Both the position numbers and the translations under genes were made by a program. This document shows, piece after piece, positions 17,947-26,210 of a stretch of 64,000 bases of DNA. The first letter of the stretch is position 1. The number at the start of each line of letters is the position of its first letter. The notes under the pieces are model-generated. The model did not search any database and was not told the origin of the DNA. It worked only from the letters and a program-made list of their open reading frames with translations. Source of the DNA: JAJXWB01 sp965246795 (lineage in GTDB: Bacteria > Pseudomonadota > Alphaproteobacteria > Rhizobiales > Beijerinckiaceae); NCBI GenBank assembly GCA_965246795.1, contig CBDFFN010000012.1, positions 248,001 through 312,000 on the forward strand, written 5' to 3'.

Positions 17947-18868
17947 TCGCGCGCAGGCGGCGCGCAGCGCGCAGCGTGTTGGCCATAAGGCCCGGCACCG
18001 TCAGCTGCCCGACGCCACCCGGCACAGGTGTGATCGCATCGGCAACGGACAAAGCCTCGTCGTAGGCGACGTCCCCGACGAGCTTCGTCTTGCCGTCCGC
18101 ACCCGCTACACGATTGATGCCGACATCGATGACGATCGCGCCGGGTTTCAGCCAGACGCCGCGCACCATTTCCGGACGCCCGACCGCCGCAATGAGAATA
18201 TCGGCGCGACTGACGACATCGGCGAGATCGCGCGTCTTGGAATGCGCAATCGTCACCGTCGCATCCGCCGCAAGCAGAAGCTGCGCGACAGGCTTGCCGA
18301 CGATGTTCGAGCGTCCAAGCACGACGGCCTCGCTACCAGCAACGGTGCGGCCGAGCGCGGTGGCCGCAAGCGTCGCAAGTTGCAGGCAGCCCGCCGGCGT
18401 GCAGGGAATGAAGGCGTCGACGGTATCACCGATCGCGAGCAGACCGGCATTGACGGGATGAAAGCCGTCCACATCCTTGGCGGGATCGACGCGGCGCAGA
18501 ACGCGCGAAGTGTCGATGTGTTTCGGCAATGGCATCTGGACGAGAATGCCGTGGATCGCAGGATCAGCGTTTAGTTGATCCACCAAAGCAAGAAGTACGG
18601 CCTCTGACGTGTCGGCGGCGAGGTCGTGTTGCACGGAGTGAAAACCGCATTCGCGCGCGAGTTTGCCCTTCGAGCGCACGTAGACGCCGCTTGCGGGATC
18701 GTTGCCGACGAGCACGGTTGCGAGGCCCGGTCGTGTGCCTCCCCCGATAAGAGCCTGTGCGTCGCGCTTGATCTCGGCGATCATGGCCGCCGCGGCGACC
18801 TTGCCGTCGATGATCAAGGCGCGGCTGATGGACGGGCGCAGGATATCCGCGCCGGGCTTTTCCGACAT
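17939..18868 (-). CDS. folD: Methylenetetrahydrofolate dehydrogenase / cyclohydrolase
   Basis: Bifunctional cytosolic C1 enzyme of 309 aa interconverting methylene-, methenyl- and formyl-tetrahydrofolate with NADP. The catalytic Tyr/Lys motif is YVRSKGK, followed by HGILVQMPLPKHI, KDVDGFHPVNAGLL, the nucleotide-binding VVLGRSNIVGKP and the end motif PVPGGVGQLTV. In most homologues the last motif reads GGVGPMT, so the Gln and Leu here are mild substitutions. ATG 18868 has GGAGAG upstream. It lies between the epimerase-like gene (55 bases before) and the ABC transporter genes, apparently as part of one operon. Confidence 0.95.
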   Translation of the reverse strand: MSEKPGADILRPSISRALIIDGKVAAAAMIAEIKRDAQALIGGGTRPGLATVLVGNDPASGVYVRSKGKLARECGFHSVQHDLAADTSEAVLLALVDQLNADPAIHGILVQMPLPKHIDTSRVLRRVDPAKDVDGFHPVNAGLLAIGDTVDAFIPCTPAGCLQLATLAATALGRTVAGSEAVVLGRSNIVGKPVAQLLLAADATVTIAHSKTRDLADVVSRADILIAAVGRPEMVRGVWLKPGAIVIDVGINRVAGADGKTKLVGDVAYDEALSVADAITPVPGGVGQLTVPGLMANTLRAARRLRANV

Positions 18869-18923
18869 GCGGCTCTCCGGTTTCGCCGTTCTTTTGTCAG
18901 ACGCGCAATGCTCTGTGAAGGCG

Positions 18924-19796
18924 CTACGCGCTCGGCGCTGTGAAGTCGTAGATGGCCCGGTGACGCGCCGAGCCGCCCGGCGGCAGAATGCGCATGGAGG
19001 GCTTGTCCGCAAGCTCGCCGGCAAAATCTGCGGGATCGCCGTGGCCCGTCCAGGATTCGAGGCACAGGAACGGCGCAGGTGGACGCGACCACAGCGACAG
19101 ATGCGCGAAATTCTCGTGCGTGAGGCGAAGTGCGCCCAAATCTTCGACCTCGTACGTGAACGTCGAGGAGCGCGTGTCGAGAAAGCACAGCGCCTCGCGC
19201 GACATCAGTTCGCGCGTCAGCGTCAGGTCTTTGCCGTCGAACTCCAGAGGTCGGAGTGTAGTGTCGAACAGTCCGTCAGCGGTGATGACTGGCACGGACG
19301 GTTCTACCTGTGTCGAGAAGGTCAGCTGCGCATCGGCACCGGCCGGCCAGCGGAAGCCTGGATGCAGGCCGAGGGCATAAGGCATAGGCACATCGCCGGC
19401 ATTCGACACCGTCGCGGTGCATCCAAGGCCCCCGACGCGAAGCTCAAACGCGATTTCAAGCGCAAACTCGAAAGGGTAGTTTTCGCGCGTTGTTTCATCC
19501 GCGCGGTCTCGAAGTATCAGCCGATCATCTTTCGCTTCAATAACATCAAACGTCCGCGTTGCCGCGAAGCCATGCACGCCCATCGGATAGGTGCGCCCAT
19601 CGACGCGGATGACGTGGCCTTGCGTCCAGCCAATGACGGGAAAGAGGATTGGCGCGACCGCATCCCAAACGGCGACGTCCGGCGACCACAACAGATCGCG
19701 ACCGTCGACGGACCAGCTCCGCAATTCCGCACCGCGGCGCGCGATGGTCGCGACAGCGTCGCCCGACCGCAGCGTGATACGATCTGGCTCGCTCAG
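18924..19796 (-). CDS. Aldose 1-epimerase family protein (start codon uncertain, possibly CTG)
   Basis: Predicted cytosolic mutarotase-like enzyme of about 290 aa with a beta-sandwich fold. Motifs: DLLWSPDVAVWDAVAPILFP, GFAATRTFDV, ALGLHPGFRWP (sugar-binding His), and the C-terminal FLCLESWTGHGDP. Homologous N-terminal strands (ITLRSGDAVATIARRGAEL) precede the first TTG at 19724, and no ATG, GTG or TTG exists in that stretch. CTG 19796 overlaps the stop of the upstream GGDEF-EAL gene as CTGA, exactly where an ATGA coupling would be expected. The start is therefore either a rare CTG or a mutated codon; the conservative alternative is TTG 19724. Confidence 0.8.
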   Translation of the reverse strand: MSEPDRITLRSGDAVATIARRGAELRSWSVDGRDLLWSPDVAVWDAVAPILFPVIGWTQGHVIRVDGRTYPMGVHGFAATRTFDVIEAKDDRLILRDRADETTRENYPFEFALEIAFELRVGGLGCTATVSNAGDVPMPYALGLHPGFRWPAGADAQLTFSTQVEPSVPVITADGLFDTTLRPLEFDGKDLTLTRELMSREALCFLDTRSSTFTYEVEDLGALRLTHENFAHLSLWSRPPAPFLCLESWTGHGDPADFAGELADKPSMRILPPGGSARHRAIYDFTAPSA

Positions 19797-21793
19797 GCGA
19801 CGAGCCGTCTTTGTGATGTTGCAGTCGATAGCGGAAGGATCTCACGCGCCGGCCGACCGATCCAGTATCCCTGCGCCTCCTCACAGCCAAGCGCGCGCAG
19901 CGTCGCGATCTGTTCCGGTGTTTCGACGCCCTCCGCCGTCACGCAGATTTCGAGCTCGCGACACAGCTCAATTACCGCGCGCACGATCGCCTTCGCGCGC
20001 GGATTGCCCGGCAGATGTCCGACGAAGGCGCGATCGATCTTCACTCCGTCGATCGGCAAGCTTTGCAGATGCTGCAGCGACGAGAAGCCGGTGCCGAAAT
20101 CGTCCAGCACCAACCGCAGGCCGGAGCGATGTAGCGCATCGACGGTCTGCAGCACGACAGGCTCACCCTGAAACAGGATCGACTCGGTCATCTCGATCTC
20201 GAAGCGGTTGCGCGCGAGCCCATGACGGTCGAGCGATTTGCGGATCGTATCGACCAACGCAAGACTGCGGAACTGGTCGAGCGAGAAATTGACGGAGACG
20301 CGGATGTCGTCCGGCCAGCCGGCGGCGGCACGGCAGGCTTCGTCGATGACGAACTCGCCGATGTTACGGATAAGACCGTTGGCTTCCGCCACCGGAATGA
20401 AATCGGCAGGCGCGATCGGGCCATAGGTCGGATGCGTCCAGCGCAGAAGCGCTTCGTAGCCACACACGCGGTCTGCGCGAAGCGCCAGGATCGGCTGGAA
20501 TGCGAGATGCATTTCCTTGCGTTCAATTGCCTTGCGTAGGTCGAGCGTCCAGGCGCGCTTGCGACGGATGAGCATGTCGTCTTTTGCCTGGAAGAGGCGA
20601 AACGCATTGCGGCCGCTGTTCTTGGCCTCGTAGAGCGCAATATCGGCGCGTTCGAGAATGGTCTCCGTGACAAGACCGTCCGAAGGCGCCAGCGCGATGC
20701 CGATGCTGAGCGCCGTGCCGACGTCCTCGCCGGAAATCGCCATCTTTGCAACGAACAGCGCGAGCAGCCGCTCGGCAATATCGGCGGCTTCCTGCGGCGT
20801 CTGTACGCCACGCGCGAGAATGGCGAATTCGTCGCCGCCGACGCGGGCGAGAAGATCGTTGCCGCGTACTGCAGAGGAAAGCCGGGCCGCGACATGGACC
20901 AGGAGTGCGTCACCTGCGGGATGGCCAAAACGATCATTGACCGTCTTGAAGCCGTCGAGATCCATCGAGAAAAGCGCGAAATTCTCGCCATATCGGCGGC
21001 AGCGCTCGACGGCTTCGTCGAGCGCCGGAAGCAGCGCCGTGCGATTGGGAAGCTGGGTCAGCCCGTCGAGCGTCGCGCGTCGCTCGGCGTCGCTTTGCGC
21101 CAGCACGCGGGCGATGAATTGCTGCGCATGGGCGCAAGCGCCCGCCATCAGCACGACTGCATAGGTGATGACGAGGATGCCGATCAGCGTGTAGCCAAAC
21201 TGACCCATCCGCAGCATCGCGACCTCGGCACCGATGGCGATGGGAACAACAAAGGCCAGCGCCGCAAGCGGCACGGCGGCAAGCACGAAGCAACCCGCGC
21301 AGAGCATGCCGATGGCAAGGCATACGAGGACGAATTGCTCGCTCTGTACGCCATCGAAGAACAGGACTGGCACGACGCCCCAAAGCGCGCCGAGCACGAA
21401 CGCATTGAGGATGGCGCGGCGGATGCCCCGCCGCGACGCGATCCGCGATGCCGTCGTGCGCACGCGGTGTCCACGCGAACGCAGATAGATGAACAGCGTG
21501 ACGACGCTCAGTGCAAAAGCCCAGAGCGTCGCGAGATCGGCGTGAGGCGAGCGAATGAGCGAGGCGAGAAGGATACCGCCGTTGACGATATTCGCCGCCA
21601 TCACGCCGCGCGAAAAGCGGCTCAGTGCGCCGATCTGCGCCGCACGAATTTTTCCGGCGTCATCGCGGCGCTCCCCCACCTGCTCGTGCAGGGCGTAGTC
21701 GATGGCGAGCGCGGCACGAAGCCATCGAAAGCGCGATCCTTGCGCCGCCGCTTCAACTTCTTCCCTTGCGTCACGCATGACCTGCGTTTCCAT
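19793..21793 (-). CDS. Membrane-bound GGDEF-EAL cyclic-di-GMP protein
   Basis: Protein of about 666 aa with two domains for making and breaking cyclic-di-GMP. The first 230 residues hold six or so membrane helices without a known sensor fold. The GGDEF domain has an intact VGGDEFAIL site and, five residues before it, the inhibitory I-site RGND. The EAL domain shows GYEALLRW, MTESILF, DDFGTGFSSL and KIDRAFV, so both activities look preserved. ATG 21793 is chosen; ATG 21778, with GGAAA upstream, or TTG 21799 are alternatives. It heads an operon with the epimerase-like protein, folD and the ABC transporter. Confidence 0.9.
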   Translation of the reverse strand: METQVMRDAREEVEAAAQGSRFRWLRAALAIDYALHEQVGERRDDAGKIRAAQIGALSRFSRGVMAANIVNGGILLASLIRSPHADLATLWAFALSVVTLFIYLRSRGHRVRTTASRIASRRGIRRAILNAFVLGALWGVVPVLFFDGVQSEQFVLVCLAIGMLCAGCFVLAAVPLAALAFVVPIAIGAEVAMLRMGQFGYTLIGILVITYAVVLMAGACAHAQQFIARVLAQSDAERRATLDGLTQLPNRTALLPALDEAVERCRRYGENFALFSMDLDGFKTVNDRFGHPAGDALLVHVAARLSSAVRGNDLLARVGGDEFAILARGVQTPQEAADIAERLLALFVAKMAISGEDVGTALSIGIALAPSDGLVTETILERADIALYEAKNSGRNAFRLFQAKDDMLIRRKRAWTLDLRKAIERKEMHLAFQPILALRADRVCGYEALLRWTHPTYGPIAPADFIPVAEANGLIRNIGEFVIDEACRAAAGWPDDIRVSVNFSLDQFRSLALVDTIRKSLDRHGLARNRFEIEMTESILFQGEPVVLQTVDALHRSGLRLVLDDFGTGFSSLQHLQSLPIDGVKIDRAFVGHLPGNPRAKAIVRAVIELCRELEICVTAEGVETPEQIATLRALGCEEAQGYWIGRPAREILPLSTATSQRRLVA

Positions 21794-21921
21794 CCTCAAG
21801 TGCAGGATGAGACGCGTCTTTCCTCAACGTTCCCTGAAACGTGCCCAACGTCTGACCGGAGGGTTAACGCGACGTAAGACACGAACCTATATTGCGGGAC
21901 AATACTGCCGCTTGGGTAGCG

Positions 21922-22326
21922 TCAGACCTGCTCGATCTCGACCAGCGTGCCGTCGAAGTCTTTGGGATGCAGGAACAGTACAGGCTTGCCATGCGCGCCG
22001 ATCTTCGGCTCGCCGTCGCCAAGAACGCGCGCCCCCTTCCCCTTTAGTACATCGCGGGCGACGATGATGTCGTCGACCTCGTAGCAGACATGATGCATGC
22101 CGCCGGACGGGTTCTTGGCCAGGAATGCCGCGATCGGGGAATTGTCGCCGAGCGGATGCAGCAACTCGATCTTCGTGTTCGGCAGTTCGATGAAAACGAC
22201 CGTCACGCCATGTTTGGGCTCGGCCTGCGGCGGCGAAACCTTCGCGCCGAGCGTATCGCGGTAGAGCGCGGCGGACTTCTCCAGGTCCGGCACGGCGATA
22301 GCGACGTGGTTGAGACGGCCGATCAT
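21922..22326 (-). CDS. mce: Methylmalonyl-CoA epimerase
   Basis: Vicinal-oxygen-chelate enzyme of 134 aa interconverting the 2R and 2S forms of methylmalonyl-CoA in propionate metabolism. Motifs: LNHVAIAVPDLEKSAALYRDTLGA (metal His), FIELPNTKIELLHPLGDNSPI, GGMHHVCYEVDDI (second His) and the terminal LVEIEQV (Glu ligand). It starts exactly one base after the RNase J stop and is the last gene of the long nuo-birA-rnj transcription unit. This order recurs in Hyphomicrobiales. Confidence 0.93.
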   Translation of the reverse strand: MIGRLNHVAIAVPDLEKSAALYRDTLGAKVSPPQAEPKHGVTVVFIELPNTKIELLHPLGDNSPIAAFLAKNPSGGMHHVCYEVDDIIVARDVLKGKGARVLGDGEPKIGAHGKPVLFLHPKDFDGTLVEIEQV

Positions 22327-23997
22327 TCAGACCTCGACGACGAGAACGTTCACTTGTGGGCGCTTGCCCCAAACCTGATAGACCGCGGCCCGCACGGCGC
22401 GTTCCACCGCGTTGGAGACGGTGTCCGCATCGCCGCGTCGCTTGCGCGGCAGCGAGTCGAGCGTCGAGAACAGTGCCTTGTCGACGATAAGGTCGAGGGC
22501 AGCACCGGAATTGTCGCGCGCCGGCAGACCTGTCAGCACGACATCGGGATCGCCGACCACGTCGCCTTGCCGCGAGATCGCGATGGCGACGGTCACGATG
22601 CCCGCGAAGGCGAGTTTCACGCGTTGCCGCACGGCTTCGTCGGTGGCATCGACAAGGATCGAGCCGTCCTGCAGAAGCCGGCCCGTCGTCACCTCATCGA
22701 TAATGCCGGGCTGCCCCGGCCCGAACGAGACCATGTCGCCGTTGCGCACGCCGACGACATGGTCGATGCCTCTTGCGCGCGCAAAGCGCGCGTGTTCGGC
22801 AAGATGCTGCGGCTCGCCATGCGCCGGCACGAGGATTTTCGGCCGTACCCACTCGTACATACGCGCGACCTCGTCGCGTCGTGGATGGCCGGAGCAATGC
22901 ACGAGGCCCGTGCGGTCGGTGATGACCTCGACTCCCTGCATCACGAGCCCGTTGATGACGTCGCCGACCTCACGCTCGTTGCCGGGGATGGTGCGCGACG
23001 AGAAAATAACGCGGTCGCCGGACGCCAGCGAGATCGCAGGATGCTCGCCCTGCGCAATCCGCGCGATCGCCGCGCGCGATTCACCCTGGCTGCCTGTCGC
23101 GATGACGAGCACCTTTTCGCGTGAAAGCGAGGCGTAGCGGTCGGTCGAGAAAACGAGCGGCACGTCGTCGAGGAAGCCGCACTCTCGCGCAACACCGATG
23201 GTGCGGTCGAGCGCGCGACCGACGACAATGATCTGGCGCCCTGCCGCCTCCGCTGCGCGCGCGACAGCGCGGATGCGCGCGACGTTAGAAGCAAACAGCG
23301 TCACGACGACACGCGCGGGCGCATCGGCAATGATCGCGGCAAGCGCGGTTGCGACATCGGCTTCCGACGGGCTTACACCCTCACGAAAGATGTTGGTGGA
23401 ATCGCAAACCAGAGCGAGGACGCCCTCGTCGCCGACTTCACGCAGTCGAACCTCGTCCGTCGGTTGGCCAACGCCGGGTTGCGGATCGATCTTCCAGTCG
23501 CCGGAATGCACGATCGTGCCGGCGGGCGTGCGGATGACGAGCGCGCAGCTTTCGGGAATGGAATGCGCGACCGCGACGAATTCGAGATCGAAGGGACCGA
23601 GCGCGATGCGCCCGCCCTGCTCCACGATATTCAACGGCACCTTCGGTGCGCCGGGCTCGGACAGCCGGCGCGTTTCCAGCAGGCTCATCGCGAAGCGTGT
23701 GCCGTAAAGCGGACATCGCAGTTTCGGCCACAGCGCAGCGACGCCGCCGACATGATCTTCGTGCGCATGCGTGATAACGAGCCCGACGAGGTCCTTGCGG
23801 ATCGTCTCGACGAAACTCACGTCGGCATAAACGAGATCGATGCCCGGCAGGTCCGGTCCGGCAAAGCCAAGCCCGCAATCGACCATCAGCCATTTGCGCC
23901 GAGCCGGCGGCCCAAAGCCATAGAGCGCGGCATTCATGCCGATCTCGCCCAAGCCTCCAAGCGCGACGAACACAAGTTCGTCGGCCGTCGTTAGCAT
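22327..23997 (-). CDS. rnj: Ribonuclease J
   Basis: Metallo-beta-lactamase/beta-CASP nuclease of 556 aa for rRNA maturation and mRNA decay. The zinc-binding motif HAHEDH is in ITHAHEDHVGG (about residue 75). Other features are LGGLGEIGMN at the start, GDWKIDPQP, CDSTNIFREG, SRTIPGNE and the beta-CASP end HCSGHPRRDE followed by PAHGEPQHL. Full length and no interruption. It is translated 4 bases after birA and abuts mce, so it is co-expressed with the respiratory operon. Confidence 0.93.
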   Translation of the reverse strand: MLTTADELVFVALGGLGEIGMNAALYGFGPPARRKWLMVDCGLGFAGPDLPGIDLVYADVSFVETIRKDLVGLVITHAHEDHVGGVAALWPKLRCPLYGTRFAMSLLETRRLSEPGAPKVPLNIVEQGGRIALGPFDLEFVAVAHSIPESCALVIRTPAGTIVHSGDWKIDPQPGVGQPTDEVRLREVGDEGVLALVCDSTNIFREGVSPSEADVATALAAIIADAPARVVVTLFASNVARIRAVARAAEAAGRQIIVVGRALDRTIGVARECGFLDDVPLVFSTDRYASLSREKVLVIATGSQGESRAAIARIAQGEHPAISLASGDRVIFSSRTIPGNEREVGDVINGLVMQGVEVITDRTGLVHCSGHPRRDEVARMYEWVRPKILVPAHGEPQHLAEHARFARARGIDHVVGVRNGDMVSFGPGQPGIIDEVTTGRLLQDGSILVDATDEAVRQRVKLAFAGIVTVAIAISRQGDVVGDPDVVLTGLPARDNSGAALDLIVDKALFSTLDSLPRKRRGDADTVSNAVERAVRAAVYQVWGKRPQVNVLVVEV

Positions 23998-24001
23998 TGA
24001 T

Positions 24002-24763
24002 TCACGCGGTGACCTCGGTTTTTCGGGAACGAGCGAAGTGTACGTCGCCGGCGTCGATTGTGATCAGGCCGTCGTCTGTCGCGACGACAAGTCGGCCTTG
24101 CGGGTCGATGGTCTCGAACGTGCCGTGCAAAATCCTGTCGCCGAGCGAAACGTCGATCGCTTCGCCGAGGCCGGCGGCGCGCGCGAGCCATGCGTCTCGC
24201 ACCACGGCAAAATTTTCGCCGGCGCGCCACCGCGCGAGCCAGTCCATCATCGCGCGATCGAGATGCGGCAACAGATCGTCAGGCCCGACATCGCGACTAG
24301 CGACGGCAGAAAGATGCGTCGCGGCATAGGCAAGGTCGGGCGGATGTGAGCGGCAATTGACGCCGATGCCCACGACGCAAGCGAACGGCCCACCCGGCGC
24401 GCGCGTCGCTTCCACGAGGATGCCGGAGAGTTTCGCGCCATCGTGAAGCACGTCGTTCGGCCACTTGAGACGTATGTCGTTGGACGTCTCCGGCAGAAGT
24501 GCGACAACGGCATCCGCAAGCGCGACGCAAGCGACGAAACTGAGCTGTGGCGCGAACTCGGGCGCACACGGCGCAGTGAGAAGAAGGCTCGCGTAGAGAT
24601 TTCCGGGCGGCGAATGCCAGGCCCGCCCTCGTCGTCCGCGACCGGCAACCTGCTCTCTTGCGACAATCCAGAGCGGTCCCGCCTCACCCGTCTGCACGAG
24701 ACGCAGCGCATCCGCGTTCGTCGATTGCGTAGAGTCGAGTGTCTGGACGCGCGTGATCAGCAA
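24002..24763 (-). CDS. birA: Biotin--[acetyl-CoA-carboxylase] ligase
   Basis: Enzyme of 253 aa that activates biotin to biotinyl-AMP and attaches it to the carboxyl-carrier protein. The ATP/biotin loop GRGRRGR is at about residue 42, followed by LKWPNDVL, KLSGILVE and VGIGVNC. There is no N-terminal DNA-binding domain, so it is a monofunctional ligase and not a repressor like the E. coli protein. The start is TTG, 9 bases after the nuoN stop; no ATG or GTG is available there, so low translation coupled to nuoN is plausible. Confidence 0.92.
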   Translation of the reverse strand: MLITRVQTLDSTQSTNADALRLVQTGEAGPLWIVAREQVAGRGRRGRAWHSPPGNLYASLLLTAPCAPEFAPQLSFVACVALADAVVALLPETSNDIRLKWPNDVLHDGAKLSGILVEATRAPGGPFACVVGIGVNCRSHPPDLAYAATHLSAVASRDVGPDDLLPHLDRAMMDWLARWRAGENFAVVRDAWLARAAGLGEAIDVSLGDRILHGTFETIDPQGRLVVATDDGLITIDAGDVHFARSRKTEVTA

Positions 24764-24772
24764 TGCGCGGGC

Positions 24773-26206
24773 TTAGAACAGCGATTTCGCGGCCGCGGTC
24801 GCCGCTGCGACGACGGGGCCAGGATACACCCAGAACAGCAATGTCACGGCGCCCATGACAATCGCGACACCGCGCACCGCGAGAGGCGCACGATCGAAAG
24901 CCGGCGCAGGCTCGTCGAAATACATGATCTTGATGACACGCAGATAGTAATACGCGGCAACTGTCGAGAGCACGACGCCGATGACGGCAAGCGGGAACAG
25001 GCCGGACTGCACCGCCGCCAAAAACACATAGTATTTCGCGAAGAAGCCTGCGAGCGGTGGAATGCCGGCAAGTGAAAACATCAGCATTGCAAGAATGAAG
25101 GCGAGCAGTCCGTCCGTGCGCGCTAGACCCGAGAGATCCTCGATGCTCTCGACCTCGCGGCCCTTCACGCGCATCGACAGGATGACCGCGAAGGTGCCGA
25201 GCGTCATCACGAGGTAGATCGCCATATAGATCGCGATGCCCTGCACCCCGGCCTGGCTGCCAGCCGCCAGCCCGACGAGCGCAAAACCCATGTGGCCGAT
25301 CGACGAATAGGCCATCAGGCGCTTGATGCTTGTCTGCCCGATGGCCGCGAACGCGCCAAGCGCCATCGACGCGATCGAAATGAAGACGACGATCTGCCGC
25401 CACTGTCCGGTAATGGCAGGAAACGCGATCATCGTGACACGCACGGTGATGGCGACCGCCGCCATTTTCGGTGCGCTGGCGAAAAAGGCCGTCACTGGCG
25501 TCGGCGCGCCTTGATAGACGTCCGGCGTCCACATGTGGAACGGCACAGCCGACATCTTGAAGGCAAGTCCCGCCATCAAAAACACGAGGCCAAAGATGAT
25601 GCCGATTTTCGGCGCGCCGGTGAGTGCGGCGGCAATGCCGGGAAACGTCACGGTGCCGGCATAGCCGTAGATCAGCGAAGCGCCGTAGAGCATCATGCCC
25701 GACGACAACGCGCCAAGGACGAAATATTTCAGGCCCGCTTCCGAGGCGCGAAGATTGTCGCGATGGAAAGCGGCGACGACATAGAGCGCGAGCGACATGA
25801 GCTCGAAGCCGAGATAGAGCGCGATTAGGCTGTTCGCCGACGTCAGCACCAACATGCCGAGCGTCGCGATGAGGATCAGCACGGGATATTCGAACTGGTC
25901 GATACCTTCGCGCTTGAGATAGTCGCGCGACAGGATCAGCGAGATGAGCGAGCCCGAAAGCGCGAGCACTTTCATGAAGCGAGCGAAGCCATCGTTGACA
26001 TAGGCGTCGTCGAAGACGTTGCCACGCGAATGCGCGCCGATCAGGATGACGGTGATGGCGAGTGCCAGAACGCCCATCGCGAGTTCGGCGATGACATCGG
26101 ACGAACGCTCGCCGCGCAGAGCGCCAAACAGCAGCAGCGCGAGGATGCCGATGGCAAGGATGACTTCTGGCAGCGCGTGCCCAAGCGTGAGGGAAAGCGG
26201 GGTCAT
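24773..26206 (-). CDS. nuoN: NADH-quinone oxidoreductase subunit N
   Basis: Antiporter-like proton-pumping subunit of complex I, 477 aa with about 14 transmembrane helices. Key residues: Glu in LGFELMSLALYV, Lys in GLKYFVLGALSSGMMLYG, and the broken-helix Lys in FKMSAVPFHMWTPDVYQGAPT. ATG 26206 lies 4 bases after the nuoM stop. Upstream in-frame codons overlap nuoM and have no family match. It is the last subunit gene of the operon. Confidence 0.96.
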   Translation of the reverse strand: MTPLSLTLGHALPEVILAIGILALLLFGALRGERSSDVIAELAMGVLALAITVILIGAHSRGNVFDDAYVNDGFARFMKVLALSGSLISLILSRDYLKREGIDQFEYPVLILIATLGMLVLTSANSLIALYLGFELMSLALYVVAAFHRDNLRASEAGLKYFVLGALSSGMMLYGASLIYGYAGTVTFPGIAAALTGAPKIGIIFGLVFLMAGLAFKMSAVPFHMWTPDVYQGAPTPVTAFFASAPKMAAVAITVRVTMIAFPAITGQWRQIVVFISIASMALGAFAAIGQTSIKRLMAYSSIGHMGFALVGLAAGSQAGVQGIAIYMAIYLVMTLGTFAVILSMRVKGREVESIEDLSGLARTDGLLAFILAMLMFSLAGIPPLAGFFAKYYVFLAAVQSGLFPLAVIGVVLSTVAAYYYLRVIKIMYFDEPAPAFDRAPLAVRGVAIVMGAVTLLFWVYPGPVVAAATAAAKSLF

Positions 26207-26210
26207 CGGA

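Noticed and set aside
21855..21876. Third CtrA box before the GGDEF-EAL gene (TTAAC with a nearby TTAC on the minus strand)
   Set aside because: Spacing is six instead of seven bases, so it does not fit the motif.
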